DNA from: Trissonchulus latispiculum
Taxonomy: Eukaryota; Nematoda; Enoplea; Enoplida; Ironidae
Reading direction: 5' to 3'
NCBI GenBank assembly: GCA_030248195.1
Contig: JASAND010012846.1
Span: 1-64,000, forward strand
Length of the DNA stretch: 64,000 bases
Part shown: positions 11,101 to 21,970 of the stretch, piece after piece
Numbering within the stretch: position 1 is the stretch's first letter
Layout of the letters: each line of letters starts with the position of its first letter
Made by a program: the position numbers and the translations under genes
Notes under the pieces: model-generated
Database searches by the model: none
What the model was told of the DNA's origin: nothing
What the model saw: the letters and a program-made list of their open reading frames with translations, nothing else

Positions 11101-14100
11101 ACGGCCTGGTTAGATTTTGCGAGATTTCATCGGTTGTCCTGCACTATCCTGTTATAATTATTCCGGTTATGTCATTCACTACGATTATAGCACTAGCAGG
11201 TCCTGTTATGGCACTGCCATCATCAAAGATCTAAATTTGTTTTAATTGATGATGCTATGAAAAACGTTGGCAAATCTGGTTATATATAAAAGCTTACTTT
11301 ACATCTACAACACTGCCCAGCCAAGGCATTCGCTGCATGTTTCTGGACATTTCTGTGTACGGTACTTCTGGACTTGGAATATTCCAAAAGATGTCTTTCA
11401 CCAAAGGCGGATGCTGCCTGTGTAAATGGTCCGCCAATAGAAATCCTACCTACAAAAAATTAAGGGGTCTTATATATTATATTTAGCGACACGAATCTAC
11501 AACAATCACGATCAGAAGATTGTTACGGGAAGTCCTCTCGTGGTTATCCAGATAGATACAAAATGAAAGGTGGGCAGGAAAGTGCAGTGCAACCCCCGCA
11601 GCAACCACATAAAGCAGGTATACCTAGTTTGAAAAATCCTTCACCTGATTCCGTTTTATTAACTCCTAAATGCTTACCATTTTAATAATACGTATAATTT
11701 TAGTAAGTTCAAATAAACACTTCAATAACACATTTCAATAATAGGTTGTTTAAAAGTTTAAAGAAGTAAATTTATGATTTTCATCAACATTTAGTATTAG
11801 AAGAGGTGGACTCAGAATTGCAACGAGAGATACCTGAATGTTTCTGTCAATAATCAGGTTTAGCTCAAAGTCATCGTCATCTTCGCCCAGTGGATTGATC
11901 AATTGTTCAGCCGTCTGCAAATATGCCAACATTAAAAACTTAGATTACACTAGAAGCCAATTATCACGGATTATCATCAATCTGAGTCTGAGTATTTCTC
12001 AGCAAATCCTCACTTTTGGAAGATGTTGCCAAACGGAGTATCACTATAATTTGATTATATTAAATACAGAATAAAATAGCTGAAAAAGTTATTTAAATGT
12101 TACTAAAAGTTATTTTAGAAGCAAATAATTGTAATAGTAACTTTGAGCCAGCCCAGATAAAAGAAAATCAAGGTCACAATATGAACTGGAAAATATTCAT
12201 CAATCCAGAAATAGGAGCCATCAGTTGGTCCAGTTTCAGTGAGAGATTTCTCATCATTTTGATTGTAACGCTTTCTCACTTCAGAAAACAAATACTGATG
12301 TCCCAGAACGGCAGCCAAGAAGTAGGAGTAAACTGCGATACTCACTGCCTGAAACATTAAATCGTGATCACTCAAGTACAGCTTATATGCAGTTCAGTTT
12401 TAAGACTGTGCACAGTAGTTAGTTAGTTAGTTAGTTGGTTAGTTAGTTAATTTATTCACCAACCAATGAATAAAATTAGTAGAAAAAATAAATGTAAGGT
12501 ATTAATAGAAACACTATTTAACAGATTTAACTACGGAGCTTTCACAGAGTGCCAAAACAACTCCTGGTCCTGACCGTTTGAGTTGAAATTATCTGGAACT
12601 GACTATTTGGTTATCCACGCCACGCCGAGTTCTTGGAGGAACAGACTGAGGTTCCTGCTATTTTGTAAAATTGCATCTAACGATTTTCGAAAAGGGCAGA
12701 TTAGCTAAACGGTCCAAATCCTTCCGTTTTGCCAAAGTGGCAAAAGTACACCTACTTGGATTTTCAAGCTTTTGATATTTTTAGTTTCTTTCGTTCGAGG
12801 CTTTTAATAACGTATGACAGTACAGAAATTAACAGGTTATATTAACATATATTAATATTTAATTATTATTATTATTATAATTATTAATATATTAACATTT
12901 TGCATACATTAACAAATTTGCATACCTGAGTATATACTATGGGCACGCTGATCCAGTCATAACTTAACAGCATTCCACAGCTGCTTCGAAAGGCATTAGC
13001 TTCCTGGAATGTAAGAAGTCATAAGACAGATCACGAATTTTTGACTCACATTCGTTCTAACGTTTTTGGTTCTCGTACTAATACATAGTTCTTAGTAACC
13101 CAATATTTCTTTGGCCTCAAACATGTGAGCGCATGTTAATAAACTAAGTAAGTTTACTGAACAAAACCATATTACTGATAAAATCTTTTCAATATGATAA
13201 TGATCCGTTATTTTTCCTTCCTGTGAAGCCGTTATCAGAAGATTGGCAAACCAAACCACTGGCTGAAAATAGGTCCCGTGCGGACTTGGAGTTATTTCCA
13301 GCAGCTGACGCTCTTCTTTTGTCAAAAGACCTGAAACAAGAAAACTAGATAGCAAACTAATTAAAGCAATGCGTATGCAAAAGATCAGTTTCTCAGAAAA
13401 CTGATTTTCTTGGCAAAATTTTAGAGATCTTGCCTGGCTCACCAGATGACGTGGTGTTAAAATTTTATAGGTATATATACCGCTTTATGCCAATAGCTTG
13501 TTCAAAATTACTACATTAACGTTGCAGTTCTCAAGAATAAGGAGGTATTTATTAACTACCTCCTTTCTGGATGTGTCGTAGAGTGGGAAATCGTTTCTTA
13601 ACCGACGTGCTAACAGCTTGCAGTGTCAGGACCAGGGAAAGATTCAAGTATCGAACCAGGGATCGTCTTATCATTCTACATCTTGAATCCGTCCCAACAA
13701 TGTAGGAATTTATTGTGATAGCAGCTCTGAAATGAGAGCAGCCGGGTGGGTGGAATTAATTTTCGGTAAACTCTTTAGCTGAGCTGCAAATTAAATTAAC
13801 GAAATTATTTTCTGATTAAAGAAAACACTGGCGGTGAAAATCCCTCATTCAAAGAATTACATCGTGACGGAATACTGTAAAGTGAATGTGCCGATGATTA
13901 GACACCATGCAATTATTGCGTTCATTCTTTCAACTTTCAAGTAATCTTAATTATTTCCTGACGTTATATTGCAGATAGTTTTAGATCTGTTTTGCTAAGA
14001 CCATCTTTTCCACCTCCAGTCAAAAGATTAAACTTTTGCAAACAACACGGGACACAAATTCAGCCGCCCGATGTTGTAGCAACTTTTACACGATTCCACC

Positions 14101-14757
14101 CACATAATATACTTGTATATCGGTATACCGATCTGGCCAGGGTATGGCAACATAGATGTCCCACCATCGCTTGATGATAACACCAATGTAGAAACTGAGC
14201 ACAAAAGCCAACGGGACATTGTCTTGAAATTTGCGGAAGTATTTTGCCGTGTATTCGAAGGCTCTAAACAGAAATTATTTAAAGAAAACTTTTCTTCAGA
14301 CTATCCAAAGACATCCGTAATAGTACACCGGTCAGTCCTATGTGCTTAGGTTAATAGCATACCGGTCAGTCTTATGCTCACCAGTTTTCTGGAACAGTGT
14401 CCTTGAATTAACTTTTACATAAAATATATATTATTGATCATTTCCATATTCGACCGTCTGACCGTTTACCGGACGTAGTTTTAGGAGGATACTGTGTTCG
14501 GCTGTGGTAACTCACACATTTAATGTATTTCAGTCACCTGTAAGAAAGAACTAAAACTGATTTATAGAAAACACATACTCTTGTTGCTGGCTTGTGAGTA
14601 TAAATCTATAAAGCACTGCAAGACTGTAGTAAAGCACAAGAAACAGTAGCAATTCCTTGTACAGTAATCTATAAATGCTCCCTTTCCATCTCTTTAACAG
14701 CTTCAGAAATCCACAAAACTTTGCAGTGCTAACTTCTAAAGAATAGGTTATAGTCAT
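8148..14757 (-). CDS. bestrophin-family anion channel (9 exons, complete)
   Basis: Exons in order: 14757-14579, 14263-14129, 13726-13560, 13330-13176, 13003-12926, 12348-12142, 11914-11834, 11449-11303, 8450-8148. All junctions are GT-AG and phases agree; 1452 nt encode 483 residues. Bestrophins are pentameric Ca2+-activated chloride channels. Diagnostic features: N-terminus MTITYSLEV; a neck with V76, F80 and F84 in the stretch VPLAFVLSF, at the same numbers as human BEST1 I76/F80/F84; [13 protein letters not shown] after it; [30 protein letters not shown]; and the acidic Ca2+-clasp GEDDDDFE at 317-324. The last 100 residues are lysine-rich and variable, as usual in the family. A second donor 9 bp after 11303 would add three residues. 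Introns hold a PIF/Harbinger-like element (9129), a direct duplication (10208) and an AGTT microsatellite. Sure of family; the paralogue is not assigned. Confidence 0.95.
9129..9484. mobile_element. PIF/Harbinger-like MITE, GTCTTAAG type
   Basis: Terminal repeats AGCCGGGTTCACACTGGAGT and its complement, flanked by TTA at 9126-9128 and 9485-9487. The inside is a scramble of GTCTTAAGTCTTTAG-like words in both orientations. It lies in the last bestrophin intron. TTA duplications and AGCC/GGCT ends fit the PIF/Harbinger type. Confidence 0.75.
10208..10655. repeat. direct duplication of a roughly 150 bp segment
   Basis: Segment 10208-10355 (starting CCCACTACGGAATATTTAAC) recurs at 10508-10655 with about 90% identity, 300 bp downstream, within the last bestrophin intron. 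It is a local duplication or a two-unit tandem repeat with spacer. Confidence 0.8.
12417..12450. repeat. (AGTT)n microsatellite
   Basis: About eight tetranucleotide units with one GGTT variant, in a bestrophin intron. Confidence 0.9.
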
Positions 14758-17700
14758 TTTAGCAAGCTTGGAAACACATAGCCCAATACGTAGATTGTTT
14801 CGCAGGAGACATTTTGGATATTTTGGTTTTGTTTTAATGAATCCGTTTTTGACAATGCCAACCTCAGAACTTTCATTTTGTAATTTAAAAATCTAGTAAT
14901 TTCATAATTTGACATTTTTGAATTAGATTCTTTGCGCTTACTTTGATCTCTGATTATTTACTTTCCTTTTTGCGGAAATAACTTTGTCAACGGTCAATGT
15001 CAATGTCAGCAGTTAACAAAAAATTGGGTAAGGAATATCGCCATGGATTTATTAGCCTTTGAAATTCATTATGTAGAATAATGTCTTCATAAGAGCTCTC
15101 TTCAAGATCCTCAACCATTTTGATTACCTAATTTCTTGGCAAGAAAAGGATAAAATTTTTAATTTTCCACCTATTATCCGTTCTGGAATTAATTCATCAA
15201 CGAATGATTTAATTTGAATCCAGTTTGAATGTGAACCGCTTTAACGGCAACTCTGAAACAGCTTTTCTTATGCAATCAAGGACTACACATTTAGCAAAAT
15301 TGGGGTTAAATGTCACATTTCTGACTGGACTATTAGACAGACAATCTCTGGCTTGAAATCCGGGATAATCTCCAGGGACGCCATAGAATGTGTATCTTGT
15401 CCATTATATGCTAGGTTTAAGTTTATGGCAAATCGTTTCTTTCCCATTTTTAGGAAAAATTTTCTTGTCTACTGCTTTTAGCTGAAAAGGCCATATTATT
15501 ACAGTAAGTGCCTTCTATTTTCATTAGTTGATACTTCTAGCATAATTTTAACGCATAAGCTTCGCACTTTGTATCGAAATTCATTGTTCTAAGCAGAAGG
15601 CCGCATTTCCCTGATTTTGTGAGAGAGAAATGGCTAGATTTGTGGTCACAAAATTTCGGGTGAAACCAGGATTTCATGGCGGGGAGTTCAGCAATTCCGA
15701 TTTCCGAATTCAGCAGGAAACAACGCTGCCTGGACTGAGGAACTCCAGAAATTAGAGAAACTTTTGGCATCCGAAGTAAAACTATTAGTTCACTATTGAA
15801 AATCTAAGAAGACCAAGAAAAAAGTTCGAAATATTTCACATTTTAGCAAACTGCGCAGGTACTTAATTTTCAGACAACCACAACGCTATAAAATTTAGAA
15901 AAACAAAAAACAAACCAAATTGCCAGAACATTTCTTTTGCACAAAAACTTTTAAGTCCTCCATATTAAATTCAAATTGCTGCTTTTAAACAGCATCACGG
16001 TAGCTTTTGCTTCAGCTTCAGCAGGTTCTGTCAGAAACTAATTTGTTCCTCTTTATTGTTTATGCTTTTTTATTTAAAAGTTAAAGCCAAATTTTTAAGT
16101 CTCCACCGAATGCCACAAGAAGATAAGGGCTCTAAAACTAAGTAGTACCTAAAATTGGAGCCCGTAAATTTGATGGAAGTTTTTCCTCTTTTCACCAAAG
16201 TTGCCATCAAAATAAAAGAAGGGAGAGAAGCGAATGTTACGTCATTTGCTTGCATTGTGGCAACCAGCATTACTACTGTTTGCTAAATTTGAGTTTCCTA
16301 TCTTTGTGTTGTTAGCAACTGACGCCAAGTTCGTGTTTAGCAAACAGCGCCGCAAAAGTGACGTTGTAACATCGCATTCTCCCTTAAACTTAGCCTTTCC
16401 GTGATCCGAAACTCATTGAACTTCCCTGGAGTGCTCTCTGGAGAGTCTCTCAGCGGCTTTAACAGGCTCAGACTGTATTTGTGTGACCCAGAATTTCAGA
16501 ATTTCGTGAACAAAATCTCTTCCGACATTTATTTACCAGTAAAAACATCCACGAAAACAAATAAACACTGTTGTCCTTATTGTTGGCTACCAATTCTCAC
16601 GAGGGTTACCTATAGAGCTAACTCATATTATAATCTCTGCTGAGCAATAATGTATTATGCCAGAGTCTTTTATGAGGTAAGTGCTTTAACAAACAGCTGT
16701 TGCTAATACTAATTGACATGCAGTGTACTTTGTGCTAACTTTTTTGTGTTAGCTTTGAATGGCATTCGTCCGATTTAGAAGTTACCTAACTTGAGGTTTG
16801 ACGGGCAAAGTTCCCTCCTTTGCACTTGAAGCCTTGCACTGTTCCGCCCATATACGAGGATAAATGTAGGAACACTGCTACAGTTTTAACGATGTTTCGC
16901 CTGTTTGAATCTATTAAACTAAAAGCTATTAAAATTTTAAATAAATTTTACGAGCTCTCTAAAGTCAACAACAATTCCCGTAATGTAGACCTTTTCTATT
17001 TTCTCTCTCATCTTCCCGAATGAAATAAAGTCATACACCACCGAATGCTCGAAAAATCCAGCCAACTGATCTGGTCTGTCGGCTGCCAAATCTCCGCTTT
17101 AATTGATAAGGATTAGGGGTGCCTAAGGAAGGCTTAAACGGCGCTGATTAAGATTAAGCTTTTCCGCTTCCTAAAATATGGATTGGGTCTCGTCTTCCCC
17201 AAAAGCTTTCCTATTGCTTATTCCAAAATAATGTATATACTATTATACAGTGCTGAAACGCTTTGTCTTTCCCGTTTCTTATCCGCTTTACCGTCAAGCT
17301 TTCAGCCTTTAAAAGTAGCCCCAGAGCAAACTAAAATAACTCAATCAGAGCATGCCTAATGTTTGACTTCTTTTTTGAGCTAAAATGCCCACTTTTTATT
17401 ATTTACCAAACGTTATTTGGAATCCTGAACCCTTTCTGGTGAAACCAGGAATATTCCATTTAACATTAACCTCAAGCTATGTTTAACAAACATATATACT
17501 ATACAGTTTGGTAATCACCAATTTTAATTTAAAGAATACTATTAAATTATTCATTACTTTTCTTTGTCTACTGTCTGTCTACGGAAGAATTTCCATTGCA
17601 AATTATATTATGTGTTGGTTAGGTAGGAGAAATGAAACCTTGAAGTCTTCATTCTATTTGCGATTGTGATGACGTTCCTTTAAAAGTGTGTCCGTCTGGA

Positions 17701-17821
17701 AGGATTAAGTAGCACTTTGCAATACGGCTAAAGTCAAAGTAAATTGCTAACAAATGAAGGTAACATCATTAATTCGCTCTTGTGCGCGAAACCGGATTAA
17801 TTAATTTGTTTTTTAATTTTA
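14758..17821. other. intergenic, no gene recognised
   Basis: 3 kb between the divergent bestrophin and eight-pass membrane protein genes, so it must hold both promoters. Several 60-80 codon frames exist on both strands but none has recognisable motifs or consistent splice sites. A TTTTAATTTTAG acceptor at 17810-17821 shows a 5'-leader intron for the next gene. Confidence 0.45.
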
Positions 17822-17834
17822 GTGGAAGCCAGCC

Positions 17835-18860
17835 ATGGTGGTGTTCACCGTTCCTCGAACCGCTGTAGCGTTGTTTTTCATCATCGGGATTATTATGTCA
17901 TTTTTCGGGGCCTGTCAGGTTCTGTTTTGTGCCGAATTTTGGTTCGTCCCCCTGGAAATATTGAACGGTTTCGCCCTAAGTATTTTCTGTATCTGTCTCC
18001 TCTGTCGTCGCCGAGAAATCGGTTCTCTAACCGGTCTGACGACCTTTATACTATTTCTCCTGCTGGCAGTTGTTATCCTTAGCATCAACGTGGCTGAACT
18101 GACTTGTTTGCGTCTCAATCGGGACGGGCTGATCTGTCGCACGATGGATCTGAGAACGCATTATCTGGCAGATCAGTGTTCCTATTTGTTGGACACTTTC
18201 CACGAACTGGCCAACAGTCATATTTCAAAGGACATCGCCCTTACCATCATTCATTCGGTTAGCATGGGCGTTGCTTTGGGCCAGGTGATCCTATGCACTG
18301 CCTGCCTGATTTGCCTGAAGAAAGCCCTCAATCCCTGGTGCAACCCGTTCATAATTCATGTCGTCGTCGGTTTTCTTATTCTAGGTTCCGGTTGCCTTCA
18401 CTTTGCCTACTGCGGTCTCTATTTCTACACAGGAGCCGGAATCTGGTCCAGTGCCATCATCATGGGCACAGGAATTTTTTGCCTGTGCGTGGAGGAGCCC
18501 TCCCGGATCTGCACTGCCTTTCTGCACATCCTTTGCGTTCTCTGCTGCATCATGCTGCTAGGTTTCAATCTTTTTGGCGTGTTCTGCTGGATAGCGCCCT
18601 ACATGGAGCAGACGAAAAATTTCACTGCCATGCACTGTGAAAATTCGCCCTACCTCAGCGAAACTCACCAAAGACTGTACCAAAACTGTAGAGCAAGTAT
18701 GCATATGCTGGCGTACAATACCCCGGAATGGGCCCCCTATGAACAGGAAGAGACCAGCTACGTTAAACTTTTTGCCTACTCATCACTGTCGGTTTTAGGA
18801 TTCATAGAATTAGTGTTTTCACTGTATATGCTGATTATCATTATTGGAAAACGAAGATAG
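17835..18860 (+). CDS. eight-pass membrane protein with two tetraspan repeats
   Basis: Single coding exon of 341 residues. A splice acceptor at 17821 leaves a 13 nt leader before ATG 17835, so an upstream non-coding exon is likely. Hydrophobic segments lie at about 10-32, 36-57, 65-88, 134-161, 171-198, 203-219, 226-252 and 310-337. They fall into two blocks of four, each with short first loops and a long cysteine-containing loop between its third and fourth helix (89-133 and 253-309), which suggests internal duplication of a four-pass unit. N-glycosylation site NFT at 262. The C-terminus is IIIIGKRR. Cysteine content is high within the helices. MS4A/CD20-like or MARVEL-like proteins share this topology, but I see no signature of either. 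AATAAA follows at 18904. Function unknown. Confidence 0.8.
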   Translation: MVVFTVPRTAVALFFIIGIIMSFFGACQVLFCAEFWFVPLEILNGFALSIFCICLLCRRREIGSLTGLTTFILFLLLAVVILSINVAELTCLRLNRDGLICRTMDLRTHYLADQCSYLLDTFHELANSHISKDIALTIIHSVSMGVALGQVILCTACLICLKKALNPWCNPFIIHVVVGFLILGSGCLHFAYCGLYFYTGAGIWSSAIIMGTGIFCLCVEEPSRICTAFLHILCVLCCIMLLGFNLFGVFCWIAPYMEQTKNFTAMHCENSPYLSETHQRLYQNCRASMHMLAYNTPEWAPYEQEETSYVKLFAYSSLSVLGFIELVFSLYMLIIIIGKRR

Positions 18861-18909
18861 ATTTGCTTGTACGGAATTGAACATTATGCGTGTAATAGAA
18901 AGAAATAAA

Positions 18910-19680
18910 TTTAAATGTTTCAATACTAATGCTACATACCTAAGTGTTGCGCCGAATTACATGACGAAGCCAAAAATGGCGATGCACCAGATAATGTAGT
19001 TTTTAGGGCATTTAATGTAATGTATTTAATTAAATACATTAAATTAAATTAAATTAAATGTATTTAATTTAATTTAATGTATTTAATTCCGAAGATCGTG
19101 ACCCTTGTGCGCTGGTTCACTGACCGAAAGTTCAGCTCTGGAATTCAGTCTGCGAAATTTCTGAAATATCTAAAAGCTTTCACATTTTGACGCCACTTTA
19201 TCATTTAGCAAATTCGTGTAGGTGTTGCTAGATAAGGCCACCTAACTGTAAGTGCGAACAAGGAGATTTCATCCATAACTACAAGTTTTCACTATTATAT
19301 ACAATTGACACGCCACTTGACTTGTTTCCGCATTATTCACTAAAATCATCTGGACACCCAAACCTAACGATTTTACTAAGGACAGAAGTGAGTAATATGC
19401 AATTATTAATTTCTGTATAATCGCAACTGTAATATTAAAAGCGAAATCTTATTCTATTACGAAATAGAAAACGAATATATAATCGGTGTATTTTAATTCA
19501 AAGAAGCGAGCTTCGAGATTACGTTTGCAGTGCAGACTGTAATGTTGATTATAGCGGCGTTAACCATGGGCTATCAGAACTTTTAACCTATAATTCAGTC
19601 AGTTATCAGCGTGGGTGAATATTTTAAACGAAGATCTTCAAATTCCAAAAACTTAAAATCAAAAATCACAATTTAGGTCT
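18910..19680. other. intergenic with AT-rich palindromic tract
   Basis: 19019-19088 is a run of ATTTAATTAAAT-type words that folds on itself. The rest shows no coding signal. A TTTAG acceptor around 19677 precedes the next ORF. Confidence 0.5.
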
Positions 19681-19691
19681 ACTAAGAAAGA

Positions 19692-20333
19692 ATGCCGCAT
19701 CCTCTGCTCCAGCCTGGCAGGAAAGTGAAGGATACCGTACAGATTCATCGCTGGAACGCCCAGGGTGTGGAGGAAACAGACTGTTATTTCCTAAAACAGC
19801 AAAATGGAACAATTCGAGAAACAAAAATTCGAATTCGGAAAATCCAGCAACGTTCAGAACAGAGTGATGCCCGCAGTGCCTCCAGTCGAGATAAAATCTT
19901 CGAATGGATAACACCGGTCGGCCAGCAGTCTTCCTACAACTTCACCAAATACGAATCCATGGAAACAGGTGCGGTTCCATCCAAAGTCTGCAAACTGGTT
20001 AAGGCCAAAAGTCAGGGCGAGCTGGGAAAGGAAACAGCCCAATCGAAGGAGAAAAGTCCCTCGCCTCAAGGCTCCAATTCAGAGACCAGCAAAGACAAGG
20101 GCAACAGTGGTCCCTTCCAGATCCCGAAAAGTGAATCCAAAAAGACCACAACCACAGAAACAATCTGCAAAGTTTGCCACAAATGGGTTCTGGATAATTC
20201 CAAATCCGTCCTGGATCCGCGATGTCGATGCAGTCATGACAGTGAATCGCCGGTTCCCAGCAGAACAGCTACACCCGAAGTCTCACTGAGACAAAGTGCC
20301 AGAGCTAAGGTTCGGTTCAAGGATTTTATGTAA
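19692..20333 (+). CDS. hypothetical basic, serine-rich protein with C-terminal cysteine cluster
   Basis: 213 residues in one exon, no signal peptide or membrane segment. Residues 1-90 look folded (WNAQGVEETDCYFLKQQNGT, then IRIRKIQQRSE). Residues 100-155 are low-complexity K/S/E/Q. Near 160-185 there is CKVCHKW...CRCSH, a possible CxxC-H-CxC metal site. The C-terminus is ARAKVRFKDFM. A splice acceptor lies just upstream, so a 5'-leader intron is likely, and AATAAA is at 20363. The layout (leader intron, single coding exon, close poly(A)) matches the genes on both sides. I do not recognise a family. Intracellular location is inferred. Confidence 0.65.
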   Translation: MPHPLLQPGRKVKDTVQIHRWNAQGVEETDCYFLKQQNGTIRETKIRIRKIQQRSEQSDARSASSRDKIFEWITPVGQQSSYNFTKYESMETGAVPSKVCKLVKAKSQGELGKETAQSKEKSPSPQGSNSETSKDKGNSGPFQIPKSESKKTTTTETICKVCHKWVLDNSKSVLDPRCRCSHDSESPVPSRTATPEVSLRQSARAKVRFKDFM

Positions 20334-20760
20334 ATAGTAAAAATAGTAATTAAATATTACAAAATAAACGCTACAAAAATATTAAAAGATAAAAGACAAC
20401 CGTATATTTCCGTTCCAAAATCCTACAAGTCTACATACAGTTGCTTTCTGTAGAAAAACATTGAAAACTAAAGGATTACCTGAAAGATAAAAATTATTCC
20501 TACTCATAGACGATAAAAATTATGCAAGACTACGATTAGATCAGATTAAGATCATAAGTTTACATACGTAAACGTAACTTGCTTTCTGAGATGCTGCTGA
20601 AAGGTAGAATACAAAATTTGAGCTGCTAAAGAAAATACAAACTTGTCTGAAAGACACAATTATTCGAAATTATGGTGGCACAGTAAAAATAAGCAATAAA
20701 TTAAGTCAATTGAATAGTTAAGTTAAACTTAATACAAATGTGAATCTGAAACTTCAACCA

Positions 20761-21366
20761 ATGTTTCAGGGCAAACCCAGCTGGAGCAACATTAAGCAAC
20801 CCCTTCAAACTAAGAAGATATTGGGCGGACGGAAATCTTCGACCTCCAAGGTAGCTTCCTTGTTGACGAGTTCCAAGGAACACACAGCCATTACCCTGAG
20901 TGATTCGAAGACCGCGACAGGGAAAACAGCGATTCAGCTAACCGCTGGAAAAAGAAGACGAAGATCTCACGGGAAACGAGCAGGAAAACAGGCCATCTGG
21001 GAACAGCGAAGTCGAGTGATACCGACAGAACCTAGCCGGAGGGCAGAGGACAGCGAAAACGGGTCCTGTAGTCTAGTCTGCTATCTCGTCTTGGCTTTTG
21101 TGATAGCCGTCTGCGCGGTTTTGCTGAACACAGCCATTAACCGAAAGTTTGCCAGCTGCCAGCAAGAGCAGAGCTGGCTCAACTACGAACGACTTATCCA
21201 ACAGACGCCACCCTCACTGACTTGCAGAATTGTGTCCAAAATTGTTGAATGGAAAACGGTTCCAAAGCCTCCCCTGCGCGAACGTAAACACTCCTGGCTG
21301 TGCAAGATTCCGCTTTCTACCAATTTGTGGTGCAAGCATAGGGAGCAGAAATACGCGTACGAGTAG
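20761..21366 (+). CDS. hypothetical single-pass membrane protein
   Basis: 201 residues from ATG 20761 (MFQGKPSWSN); the frame is open a little further upstream but without an ATG. A CAG at the third codon could also be a splice acceptor, leaving the start uncertain. Residues 1-100 are basic and Ser/Thr-rich with a KRRRR patch. One hydrophobic helix (SLVCYLVLAFVIAVCAVLLN) lies at about 107-128. About 70 residues follow with four cysteines, two prolyl stretches and a basic end. With no signal peptide and a basic N-terminal half, a type II orientation (N-terminus cytoplasmic) is inferred. Possible ATTAAA poly(A) signal at 21439. No family recognised. Confidence 0.6.
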   Translation: MFQGKPSWSNIKQPLQTKKILGGRKSSTSKVASLLTSSKEHTAITLSDSKTATGKTAIQLTAGKRRRRSHGKRAGKQAIWEQRSRVIPTEPSRRAEDSENGSCSLVCYLVLAFVIAVCAVLLNTAINRKFASCQQEQSWLNYERLIQQTPPSLTCRIVSKIVEWKTVPKPPLRERKHSWLCKIPLSTNLWCKHREQKYAYE

Positions 21367-21444
21367 CCGCTGAACTACTTAGCTAGTAAATCTCTAAATC
21401 TGTATATCTATATATATAATATACCTCTCTCTAGGAACATTAAA

Positions 21445-21970
21445 GTTGACGCAAATGTCGAATTAAATGTAAAACATTGCAACTTGCACGGTGAACGGTT
21501 TTTAGGAGCAGTTAAACAGGATAACATTTAATCCATGTAGGTTTACTACTTTCAGTTTGAGTTCTTTTCGTTGAACGAAACAAAGAAACAAAGACTCCTA
21601 GAAGGTCCACCGTAAAATTTTTTATGATCATTGATCTTGTTCATTTTTACACAACAGTTTGTTAGGTATGTCCGTACAAATTTTTAATAGTTTCCCTCAA
21701 TAGTGTTGTCTGTACTCTGTTGGCCGAAAAGATTTCAGCTCAATGGCTTAGCCTGCGACCAATTGGACTTTGGCTGGCCAACCGCCAATGACATGTTGCG
21801 GCCAAACTAAGCCCAGTCAACCAGAAATTTTGGCCAATCTCAACACTATCGTTCAGTACTTCACGTGTAACCCACCAGCTATTGGGCAACCCACCAGTTC
21901 ACGAAATTTGACAATAACGGCCCAGAATTTTCAAATAGACAATATTATCTTCAAAACAGTTGCTGATACC
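21445..21970. other. intergenic
   Basis: No coding signal. Ends at the left TSD (CTGATACC) of the element below. Confidence 0.4.
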
